Source of the DNA: Legionella fallonii LLAP-10
GTDB lineage: Bacteria > Pseudomonadota > Gammaproteobacteria > Legionellales > Legionellaceae
Length of the DNA: 64,000 nucleotides
Assembly: GCF_000953135.1 (NCBI RefSeq)
Contig: NZ_LN614827.1
Coordinates: 1,331,001 to 1,395,000 of the forward strand
Reading direction: 5' to 3'
The notes beneath the pieces are model-generated. The model had not been told where the DNA came from, searched no databases, and saw nothing but the letters and a program-made list of their open reading frames with translations. How positions within the stretch are numbered: position 1 is the stretch's first letter; the number at the start of each line of letters is the position of its first letter. The position numbers were made by a program, and so were the translations under genes. Below, piece by piece: positions 1 through 7,320 of the stretch.

Positions 1-163
1 ATCTGCATTTTCTTATGGTTCTGGATATGGAGCAGAATTATTAACACTCACAGCAATGTCAAAAGTAGATAATTCATATTGGGTACCTGAGGTAGAGAAG
101 CTCTTTCGTCAAAGACAAAAACTTACTGCTGCTGAATATGAATTACTTAGGAAAGAGAAATAA
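1..163 (+). CDS. C-terminal end of a probable hydroxymethylglutaryl-CoA synthase (partial)
   Basis: An open frame enters from the left edge (codons in phase from base 2) and stops at TAA 161-163, giving the last 53 residues of a protein. The visible tail contains SYGSGYGAELL, which resembles the SYGSG motif near the C-terminus of HMG-CoA synthases, followed by a short helical tail with LTAAEYELL. HMG-CoA synthase condenses acetyl-CoA and acetoacetyl-CoA in the mevalonate route to isoprenoids. The isoprenyl diphosphate synthase at 1385 supports an isoprenoid neighbourhood. Only the tail is visible, so the call is moderate. Another thiolase-fold enzyme remains possible. Confidence 0.55.
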   Translation, partial: SAFSYGSGYGAELLTLTAMSKVDNSYWVPEVEKLFRQRQKLTAAEYELLRKEK

Positions 164-253
164 TTTAACTGGCATAAGTTTGACATTTGTCTAATGCGCC
201 ACTGTACTTTAATTATAGTACCCAAGAGTTTTATCTGTTTCTCTCTTTCTAAC

Positions 254-1114
254 CTATGACAACTCTTTCTTTGACACTGCCAGTAATAATTTATCAAGCA
301 TTTTTGTAGTTAAAATACGCTTTAAAAATATAAATAAATAAGCTGGGAGAGTTACAGGATATTTAGCCTTAGGCTTTTTGGCCTCTATGGCATGGATTAG
401 TTTTTTTATTACTACATCTGTTTGTTGAGTGAAAATTTTTTTAGTAAAAAATAAGTCCGATTTTACTTGCTTATGACTGGAAAGCATGGCCTCATACTGG
501 CTTTTAAAATAACTATTGCTAGCATCAAAATTGTTTAATACTCTGTTGATCGCATTATCTCTAAATCGACTTTTTATAGGCCCTGGTTCTATAGTAATCA
601 CTGGTATATTGGCTGCGTGTAACTCCAATCTTAAGGTGTCACTCAATCCCTCAACCGCATATTTTGAAGCATTATATACTCCACGAAAAGGAATGCTGAT
701 AATGCCTAATAAAGAGCTAAAGTTAATAATACGTCCTTGCCCTTGCTGACGCATTATCGGGATAGCCAGATTAGTTAATTCCATTAGTCCAAATACATTA
801 GTTTCAAATTGCTCACGTAATGTGTCGCGTGAGATGTCCTCTAAAGCTCCTGCTTGACCATAACCTGCATTATTAATTAATACATCCAATCGTCCCGATG
901 TCATACTTAAACATTGAGCAAATGCTCTCTGAATAGATATTGAATCACTTACATCCAAAAGAAGCGTTTCAACCCCCATGGCCGAAAGTTTTTCTACGTC
1001 AGCCATTTGTCGGCAAGAAGCAATAACTCTATGTCCTCTTTTTTGTAGAGCAAAAACGGTATCGAAACCTATACCACTGGAACAACCCGTGATTAAAATT
1101 ATTTTCTCACTCAT
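254..1114 (-). CDS. Short-chain dehydrogenase/reductase (SDR family)
   Basis: A 286-residue NAD(P)-dependent oxidoreductase of the classical SDR type. It shows the Rossmann glycine motif TGCSSGIG near the N-terminus, the NNAGYG motif, a catalytic Ser in FSSLLG and the YNASK catalytic Tyr/Lys pair. The C-terminal 60 residues are basic and hydrophobic, as in SDRs that associate with membranes and act on lipid or retinol-like substrates. I prefer ATG 1114 to ATG 1120 because an AAGGA Shine-Dalgarno is about 5 nt upstream of the former and abuts the latter. It is transcribed towards the putative HMG-CoA synthase gene. The substrate cannot be told from sequence. Confidence 0.85.
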   Translation of the reverse strand: MSEKIILITGCSSGIGFDTVFALQKRGHRVIASCRQMADVEKLSAMGVETLLLDVSDSISIQRAFAQCLSMTSGRLDVLINNAGYGQAGALEDISRDTLREQFETNVFGLMELTNLAIPIMRQQGQGRIINFSSLLGIISIPFRGVYNASKYAVEGLSDTLRLELHAANIPVITIEPGPIKSRFRDNAINRVLNNFDASNSYFKSQYEAMLSSHKQVKSDLFFTKKIFTQQTDVVIKKLIHAIEAKKPKAKYPVTLPAYLFIFLKRILTTKMLDKLLLAVSKKELS

Positions 1115-1384
1115 ATTCATCCTTAAAAAGTATTAGAAATCAATAAGGTTATCTTAACAGAAACTATTACTTTTAAAGTAATTCGAAATCATATTCATGC
1201 TTAAATTTCTTATCTGGTAAAAATGGTTGTGTATGTCAGGCTCATTTAACAGAGAACTGTTATTATTACTCTCATCACTTGAATATGATCCTTATCAGTT
1301 CAGATTGGATACTTAAAAAACGATCGTACAACGGCACAATTATATTTATTTTCTCCTATAATCTTAATTGGTATAGGAGGTTTT

Positions 1385-2281
1385 ATGAATATTTTAGAAT
1401 ATATAAAACAGTGCCAGACTAGAGTAAACAATGCGTTAACGTTGTATTTACCTAATAAGCAAGATGCTCCTCAACTACTGCATGAAGCGATGTGTTATTC
1501 TGTTCTTAATGGTGGAAAACGATTGCGCGCGAGTTTTGTTTATGCGTTAGGGGATGCTTTAGGTGCTGATGGAGCGACAGTCCTGGATAAGGTCGCTTGC
1601 AGTATTGAAATAATCCATGCTTTTACACTGATCCATGATGATTTACCTGATTTAGATAATGATGATTTACGACGCGGTATTCCAACATGCCATAAAGCTT
1701 TTGGTTCAGCTACAGCAATTCTTGCTGGAGATGCCTTACAAAGTCTTGCTTTTGAGTTGCTTGCTTTTCAAGATCATCAAAACGATATTAAGCCAGAAAA
1801 TAAATTAAAGATGATTTATGTATTAGCTAAAGCTATTGGTTCTTACGGATTAGCTGCAGGTGAAGAATTAGACTTGAAAAGCATAAATCAAGAAATAACA
1901 TTAAGTGAATTAGATACAATGTATCAATTGAAAACAGGCTGCTTATTAGCCGCATCAATGCAACTTGCAGCACTTGCTGCAAATTATGATGATCCTCTTT
2001 TTCTTAATACGCTCAATGAGCTTGGTAATATCATTGGTATCACATATCAAATTCATGACGATATTATTGGTATCGAATGTGATTCAAAAGCACTCGGTAA
2101 AACAAGTGCTATCGATTTAATTAATAATAAACCAATATACCCTTCTCTTATCGGAATGGAAAAAGCAAAACTATATGAATCGCGATATCTTGATAAGGCA
2201 ATGGAATATCTTAAGTATTTTGAATTTGATTGCGAAGAGTTACGAGAACTAATCATTTTTATTGTTAGTCGCCGTTATTAA
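1385..2281 (+). CDS. ispA: Isoprenyl diphosphate synthase (geranyl/farnesyl diphosphate synthase type)
   Basis: A 298-residue all-helical trans-prenyltransferase that would condense IPP with DMAPP or GPP to make C10-C15 prenyl diphosphates in the cytoplasm. Family motifs are in order: GGKRLRAS near residue 44, the first aspartate-rich motif DDLPDLD (DDx4D, as in bacterial FPP synthases) near residue 85, and a second acidic motif QIHDDIIG near residue 217. The second motif lacks the usual exact DDxxD spacing (DDIIGIECD). Length is normal for IspA. A strong AGGAGG lies 5 nt before ATG 1385. The symbol is by family; chain length specificity is not proven. Confidence 0.85.
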   Translation: MNILEYIKQCQTRVNNALTLYLPNKQDAPQLLHEAMCYSVLNGGKRLRASFVYALGDALGADGATVLDKVACSIEIIHAFTLIHDDLPDLDNDDLRRGIPTCHKAFGSATAILAGDALQSLAFELLAFQDHQNDIKPENKLKMIYVLAKAIGSYGLAAGEELDLKSINQEITLSELDTMYQLKTGCLLAASMQLAALAANYDDPLFLNTLNELGNIIGITYQIHDDIIGIECDSKALGKTSAIDLINNKPIYPSLIGMEKAKLYESRYLDKAMEYLKYFEFDCEELRELIIFIVSRRY

Positions 2282-2323
2282 ATTCAGGTGGTAATAGCTT
2301 GAATTTTGCACATGAAAAAATCA

Positions 2324-2682
2324 GGTTTTGTCGCGTAAAAAATTTAGTCGCAAAAGGGAGGAATTACGGACGAGCTTAAGCTGCGAGTCAATAAAACTGA
2401 TGAAAGATGGACTGATTTTCTGCTTGAAGATGTTGTCCTTTTCGGAGCATGTGGTGAAGTTCTATGCCAGCGAGAGTAGCTTGTGTTGAATGGAATGCCT
2501 TGAATTCTTTCATGGGTTTGGTAATTTTTTTGATGAATCGATGATCTTGCTCCACGATGTTGTTGAGATATTTGATTTGCCTTACAGTAATCTGAAGGAA
2601 CAGACCACCCATCATAAAAAGGAGCGCCAGCTGCCGATTGATAGTATCAATATCAGAGTCTGAAATTTTCTGCGACAAAACC
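2324..2682 (-). mobile_element. Internally deleted IS6-family insertion sequence
   Basis: The segment is bounded by perfect 11-bp inverted repeats, GGTTTTGTCGC at 2324-2334 and its complement at 2672-2682. The match continues imperfectly inward (an A-rich run then ATTT on each side). Inside, on the minus strand, are the last ~60 residues of an IS6/IS240-type transposase. At 359 bp it is less than half a typical ~800-bp IS6 element, so the central and N-terminal catalytic portions are gone. It cannot move itself but could be mobilised by an intact relative. The 8 bases on each outer side do not match, so no target duplication remains. Confidence 0.7.
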
Positions 2683-2690
2683 GGATTCAC
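2388..2690 (-). pseudogene. IS6-family transposase, C-terminal fragment
   Basis: A 100-residue frame whose residues ~36-90 match the C-terminus of DDE transposases of IS6/IS240. The stretch runs from RQIKYLNNIVEQDHRFIK (with the conserved E of the DDE triad) to TLAGIELHHMLRKGQ. The first ~35 residues do not look like transposase and read across the right inverted repeat. The two upstream catalytic aspartates and the N-terminal helix-turn-helix are missing, so it is a remnant. Confidence 0.75.
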
Positions 2691-2722
2691 TACACCAGAG
2701 TCTTTTTTTAGTAACTTTATTT

Positions 2723-3238
2723 ATGAGGAAAAATGCTAATTTTAGCAAGAATTTAATTTCCATGGATTATGTGTTGCAATTAGCCTCTTTGGGCAATAAT
2801 TGGATAGAAGTGTTAGAAAAATTTGACAAAATAAATTTTACTTCCGACGTATTTTACTTAGCTTCTCGTTTTCCTGAGAATAAAGCAGAAATATTTCAAT
2901 TAGTAATTTTGCCTGACAATTTTCAACGATTAGTAACTAAGACTACGGACTTAGCTTATTTAGCTAACTTTTTTCCACACCATGAAATTTTTAAAAAAGG
3001 AACAGTAGAAGAAGCATTAAAAGAAGTTCAAGCCATTAGTTTTGAACAAAAGGCTTATACTAAGAGAGCAGCAATGGGATTTTTTAAACCTATATTTCCG
3101 CAAGAACTTGGAGATTATATTGGAGATTTTTTAGATAGAAAAACCGGCAGACAAGTGGCTCAAGTTAATAAAGAGGCAGCAGAGAATGCTTCTAGTGGAT
3201 ATGAGGCGTGTAAAGCAAATCGAGGCTCTAAGATATAA
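2723..3238 (+). CDS. Hypothetical protein with two ~36-residue repeats and an F-box-like C-terminus
   Basis: A 171-residue protein with no signal peptide or membrane segment. Two degenerate repeats are visible in the N-terminal half: one centred on FYLASRFPENKAEIF and the next on AYLANFFPHHEIF, each preceded by a helix ending in a hydrophobic-Phe/Leu pattern. Residues ~128-160 (FPQELGDYIGDFLD, then AQVNKEA) resemble an F-box, with the pattern LPxEL-x2-I-x2-FLD and a VNK turn. F-box proteins in Legionella are typically Dot/Icm effectors that recruit host SCF ubiquitin ligase. It sits between two IS remnants, which suggests acquired cargo. Function is inference; the F-box match is only by eye. 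Confidence 0.6.
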   Translation: MRKNANFSKNLISMDYVLQLASLGNNWIEVLEKFDKINFTSDVFYLASRFPENKAEIFQLVILPDNFQRLVTKTTDLAYLANFFPHHEIFKKGTVEEALKEVQAISFEQKAYTKRAAMGFFKPIFPQELGDYIGDFLDRKTGRQVAQVNKEAAENASSGYEACKANRGSKI

Positions 3239-3330
3239 AAGTGGTTCTGTCGAAATTTGTTGACTTAGAATAACATGATCTTGCCCCACTTTATCACATC
3301 ATTACCCATAAGTATTAGCTGCTGTTTTTA

Positions 3331-3768
3331 TTTACAATAATTCGTAATCCCATTTTAGCAGTTACACCTGAACGACTATGTTTAGGTGTTTTAGATACTT
3401 ATCATTGAGCAAGAGAAAGGGTACGTCATCGAACTGCTCGAGAAAAAAGTCGAGATAACCATAAAACTCCTTTGGCAGAAAAGGAAAGCTATCGATGGTT
3501 AAAGGCTTACCGAAAAGCAAATGAAGTCGCTTTACAAGCTCCTGATACGATGGTAATCACGGTTGCCGATAGAGAAGCGGATATTTATTATTTATATCAT
3601 GAAGCCCAACATGCTCAATTTTCCCAAGAAAATACCGCGGCTTATTGGCTCATTCGGTTCTCTTCTAATCGGAAGATTTTGAATGATAATGGAAGGCCTG
3701 ACCAGGAAAAGCTAATCGAAAAGACTAAAAGTACCTCTCGGCAAGGTGATATTAGCCGTAATAGATAG
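3331..3768 (+). pseudogene. IS4-family (Tn5-like) transposase remnant with internal stop
   Basis: The frame reads an N-terminal piece containing AVTPERLCLGVLD, then a TGA stop at 3406-3408 where Trp is expected in relatives, and continues in the same frame to 3768. The downstream part has the ADREADIYYLYHEA block, which carries a catalytic Asp region of IS4/IS50-type DDE transposases. Both the beginning and the C-terminal half with the catalytic Glu are missing. A frame beginning with TTG 3472 gives only the 98-residue intact middle portion. Non-functional. Confidence 0.75.
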
Positions 3769-3789
3769 TGCATTATGCGCTCCTAATGG

Positions 3790-3822
3790 AAGCTTGCGTG
3801 TCTGTTAGAGACACGCAAGCTT
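3790..3822. terminator. Strong hairpin, probable bidirectional terminator
   Basis: A perfect 14-bp stem, AAGCTTGCGTGTCT at 3790-3803 and its complement at 3809-3822, encloses a 5-nt loop. It lies just beyond the stop codon of the lipoprotein gene on the minus strand and after the IS4 remnant on the plus strand. The T tract is short on either side. Confidence 0.6.
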
Positions 3823-3826
3823 TTGC

Positions 3827-4954
3827 TTATTTTACCGGAATAGTTAAAATAGGTTGGGTATCCTCAGTACTTTCATGTCCTGAGGAAAGTTGGATTAATT
3901 CGGCCAATATGGTAAAGGTTATCTTTGATGATAAATCTTTATTATCTATATAAAACCAATGACCATGACTTCTGATATATACATAGGCATCAGGAGGAAA
4001 AGTATCACTATAATTAATTCTCATCAATCCATTAAGTATCTTATTCCAGTCAAACGGCTTGCCATTGTTATAAAAAGTTTGATGTAAATAGCCTCTACGC
4101 AGATCTTCAGGGGGAGAAACGACTGCATGCGATAAAAAGGTCATTACGCCCAAGATGGAACGGGTTGCAGTTCTTACCTCATTTTTTCCTGGATGAAGCG
4201 AATTTTGGGTAAAAATAATCTCCCGACTGTCTAAGGGCACATTCATTATTCGCTTAAACTCTCTGGCAGGTGCGGAATTAATAAATTTTGGATAAATCCG
4301 AATAATGATTTTAAATTCATTTTGCTGATTACCAGTAAGTAATTCATAGCCATTTTGTCGACCCAATTGATTTAAGAGGGACATAACCCGATAAAATTTT
4401 GTATAATCCGGCACCCATTCGACATCAGCACTGGTGGCAGCAGCAGCATTGCTGATATTGCCCACACTTTGAATCAATAATCTGGATAAGCGCATAAATT
4501 CTTTACTGTTATTCGAGATCAGTAGCGAAGCCTCTTTTAAATTGATAGGGGCTAAAATTGCATTAGTAAACTCTCGGTCAGTAAGCGGTACATAGCTAAT
4601 AGTCGGTGTATCGGTATAACCTGCATCGTATGTGAACCCAAGAGCACGGGTTATAGAGATGTCTTTGAAATTATTCGTGGTTTTTGAGTAATTTTGATTT
4701 ACTCCCAGATTAGAATTCCACGCATACGAAGCAGTAATACTCCCAATCTTAATAAACAGCGGTGGTTCCAAATAATGAATACGTACCAAGTTAAGCAGAA
4801 TCTGTTTGTTCTCAGTAGCTAAAACCGTATCGTTATAGTTTTGACGGTCATGGGGGATGGTTCTTGGGCCTAGGGAAGCGCACCCTGGTAAAAAAATGGT
4901 TAGAATAAAGGCTACGAATCGTGTTAGCTTAAAAATTTTATAGCGAGCAACCAT
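3827..4954 (-). CDS. Putative lipoprotein of unknown function
   Basis: A 375-residue protein with a signal sequence and a lipobox, FLPGC near residue 25, so it should be exported and acylated. After the lipobox it reads NYNDTVLATENKQILLNLVRIHY, a pattern I associate with uncharacterised envelope lipoproteins of Gammaproteobacteria. No enzyme motif is seen. It is monocistronic, ends beside a strong hairpin, and its upstream neighbour is 400 bp away. Function unknown. Confidence 0.7.
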   Translation of the reverse strand: MVARYKIFKLTRFVAFILTIFLPGCASLGPRTIPHDRQNYNDTVLATENKQILLNLVRIHYLEPPLFIKIGSITASYAWNSNLGVNQNYSKTTNNFKDISITRALGFTYDAGYTDTPTISYVPLTDREFTNAILAPINLKEASLLISNNSKEFMRLSRLLIQSVGNISNAAAATSADVEWVPDYTKFYRVMSLLNQLGRQNGYELLTGNQQNEFKIIIRIYPKFINSAPAREFKRIMNVPLDSREIIFTQNSLHPGKNEVRTATRSILGVMTFLSHAVVSPPEDLRRGYLHQTFYNNGKPFDWNKILNGLMRINYSDTFPPDAYVYIRSHGHWFYIDNKDLSSKITFTILAELIQLSSGHESTEDTQPILTIPVK

Positions 4955-5368
4955 CTTTTTAATCCCTTAAAAGCTGTTCTATGCATTGTGCATGTCTATC
5001 AATTACTAGGGTTTATACACCTATTCTCTTTGTCTCATTATCCACAGAAGATTTTTTTGGCAAGTGTTCTCGGGGTATGTACTTTTAATAAATTTCATAC
5101 CCCATGAACACTTACTTTTTTATGAATGTAACTCATAAAAGATTCATGAGCACAGTCTCTTCGATTTTGAATTGATACGCATCTTATCTCAAGAGCAGAT
5201 AAAGGTAAAATAACTTCCTGCTATGCAGCTCATTAGATCATAGGATGATGCTAACACCATGAGTGGGCAGCACAATATAATCGATAAGGAAGAAAAAAAC
5301 AGCAACTGCGATGGGTTTAAGAATTAATTATCATCATTACAAGACGGTAAATAGCTTGCGTAGATTAG
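4955..5368. other. Intergenic stretch, no gene seen
   Basis: About 410 AT-rich bases between two minus-strand genes. I see no convincing frame with a ribosome binding site on either strand and no RNA gene. It presumably carries the promoter of the lipoprotein gene near 4955-5100. Confidence 0.5.
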
Positions 5369-5647
5369 CTACATTTTAAATGAGGGAGTTTCATGCTTAT
5401 CTTTAATTTCTGGGGGTTCCCTGGCAACAGGATCTTTTTCTTTATAATCTGGTCTCCATTTATTCTCTACAGATTTTATTCCAAATAACTCCTTAAAAAA
5501 ATGAACGATCATTTCACCTACACTTTGCTTTTCCAGCTTCGCTTTTATTTGTTGATTTCCATAACTAATATTATTTTCATTCGTCCTTAAAGTAGGATGT
5601 TTCGCAGAAGTAGAAAAATGATTGTCGCACTTGGGGTTAGAGTTCAC
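5369..5647 (-). CDS. Small hypothetical protein, start uncertain
   Basis: A 92-residue hydrophilic protein if started at GTG 5647. It contains GEMIVHFFKELFGI and a proline/lysine-rich tail (KEKDPVAREPPEIKDKHE). The frame stays open further upstream through the degenerate tRNA-Arg copy to 5821, but that part is tRNA sequence and not plausible protein. No in-frame ATG exists between the tRNA copy and the coding-looking part, so the gene may use GTG or TTG (5650), or may have lost its natural start when the tRNA region was rearranged. Function unknown. Confidence 0.45.
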   Translation of the reverse strand: MNSNPKCDNHFSTSAKHPTLRTNENNISYGNQQIKAKLEKQSVGEMIVHFFKELFGIKSVENKWRPDYKEKDPVAREPPEIKDKHETPSFKM

Positions 5648-5679
5648 CAAATTGTAAGCTCGTAACTCATTGATTACAT

Positions 5680-5756
5680 TGGCGTCCCCGGCAGGATTTG
5701 AACATGCGACCTGCCCCTTAGGAGGGGGCTGCGCTATCCAGCTGTGCCACCGGGAC
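5680..5756 (-). pseudogene. Degenerate copy of tRNA-Arg(CCT)
   Basis: A 77-nt tRNA-like sequence with encoded CCA, the same length as the intact tRNA-Arg(CCT) at 14121. The 5' part (acceptor 5' strand, D arm, anticodon arm with CCT) is identical. The 3' part differs at six positions, creating a G-G mismatch in the acceptor stem and a T-C mismatch in the T stem. It may be a non-functional duplicate or a chimeric attachment-site copy. Weak function cannot be excluded. Confidence 0.7.
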
Positions 5757-5883
5757 ATATACCAGCGCAAGTTTACCTTTATCGTTGATAAATAACAATG
5801 AAATACTAGAGTTATCCTCATTTAAAAGTGAGGATTTCTTGCTTCTATTGAGACAAAAATTTAGAAAGTTAACTTTCTTGTGG
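5707..5883. repeat. Left copy of a 177-bp perfect direct repeat bounding the island
   Basis: Bases 5707-5883 are identical, in the same orientation, to 14148-14324. The repeat starts inside the tRNA-Arg gene, covers its 5' part and about 127 bp upstream of it, and ends at CTTGTGG. To the left the two copies remain similar but diverged through the tRNA 3' end and ~20 bp beyond. To the right they are unrelated: IS91 transposase sequence here, a hypothetical gene at the other copy. Confidence 0.9.
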
Positions 5884-6876
5884 GCGGTTACTTTAATTCA
5901 ACGATTTGGTAGTGCGCTGAATTTAAATATTCATTTCCATATGCTTTTTTTAGATGGGGCTTATGGGTTGGATGAGGCTGGAGACTTAGTTGAATTTCAT
6001 GCTATAAACAAACCCACGTTTGAGGAGATGCAGATGGTATTGCATCGCATCTGTGAACGGCTGGGGCGATTGCTAGAAAAACGAGGTTTATTATGTTGTG
6101 ATGCAGAGCAAAGCTATTTAACCTTTGATTATGATGATGAAGACGTTATCAATGATTTAATTGGCAGTTCAATTACTTATCGAGTGGCTGTTGGCAAAAA
6201 TAAAGGAAAGAAAGTCTATACACTTCAGACGGTACCAGCGCAATTAGAAGAGATTACACAAAACAAGACATTGGCCAAAGAAAGTGGCTTCTCTCTTCAT
6301 GCCGGTGTGAGCGCAAAACCATATCAGAAACAAAAGATAGAGCGATTATGTCGCTACATCACAAGACCAGCTGTTTCATTAAAAAGATTGCGTTTATCAG
6401 AGACAGGTAAAGTGATTTATGAGTTAAAGAACCCTTATAAAAATGGCACCACGCATGTTGTTTTTGAACCCCTTGATTTTATAGCAAGACTAGCCTCATT
6501 GGTTCCTAGACCTTGGATGAACCTGACTCGATTTCATGGCGTGTTTGCGCCCAATAGTAAACATCGTAAAGCAGTAACCGGTTATAATAAATCAAGTGTC
6601 GAAGAATCATCGGCTACAACCATAAACCCGAATCAACGCTATCGTATGTCATGGGCCGAGCGGCTAAAGCGAGTATTTAACATTGATATTACAATTTGTC
6701 AGCACTGTCAGGGTAATGTTCGAATTATTGCTTGTATCAAAGATAAAAGTGTTATTGATAAAATTCTGGCTCATATAAATAAAAAGCGTGGGAATCAAGG
6801 AGAGATCCTAAAGACTTTGTCTATTAGGGGACCGCCGGAACTTGTTTCACTGATAACATCGAATAGAACAGGTTAA
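5785..6876 (+). pseudogene. IS91-family (HUH/Y2) transposase, N-terminally truncated
   Basis: The frame from ATG 5785 encodes 363 residues, but the first ~33 are read from the flanking direct repeat. Transposase homology begins at about 5883 (VTLIQRFGSALNLNIHFHML). It keeps the HUH metal motif (HFH, residues 50-52), a Tyr in CRYITRP near residue 191, and the typical C-terminal region with a CQHC pair (WAERLKRVFNIDI then ICQHC). The N-terminal zinc-binding domain of IS91 transposases is missing. IS91 elements move by rolling-circle transposition and can carry adjacent DNA with them. The junction at the repeat edge makes this remnant a suspect in assembling the island. Confidence 0.75.
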
Positions 6877-7320
6877 TTATTTTGAATACAGTCTTGCACA
6901 GTAGGAATGCGTTCATCTTGAAAATCAATATTGGTTAAAAAATTGACGGCTCTATACTTTCTCAATTTCAGTTTTAATAAATTATCACGCAAATCACACC
7001 CAGAACCATTAAGTAACTACAAAAATTGACTACAGCTTTAGAGCCATAAATTTTTATCGCATTAAAAGATCTGCTTTGTTTTTCTTATCCCTTATAGTGG
7101 TTGATAGAGCTAAAAATTCTTTTAAAAAGGTATTACCCGTAGAATAGCAGGAATTAGAGTATCGTAAAGACCCGAAAAACACCAATTTCGTTGGACATTT
7201 GAAGGATTAAATGGCGCTGATTCGTTAGTCACGGCATTTCTTCCTCCTCGTTTCGCTGCATTGCGTGCTCATCGCTATACTGAACGACTTTCGTGGATAG
7301 CGGGGGTATTGAGATGCCGC
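6877..7320. other. Intergenic stretch with unidentified short coding-like remnant
   Basis: No complete gene is seen. A short plus-strand frame from about 7160 to 7323 reads a hydrophobic/arginine-rich peptide containing FLPPRFAALRAHRYTERL. It has no start codon or ribosome site and runs into the end of the minus-strand ligase gene. It could be a fragment of a mobile-element gene, but I cannot name it. Confidence 0.3.

Noticed and set aside
3768..3953. Open frame on the plus strand after the IS4 remnant
   Set aside because: It reads through the terminator hairpin and antisense to the 3' end of the lipoprotein gene.
5648..5821. Upstream part of the frame at 5369-5821 as protein
   Set aside because: It is the complement of the tRNA-Arg copy and its flank, and the peptide is low-complexity tRNA translation.
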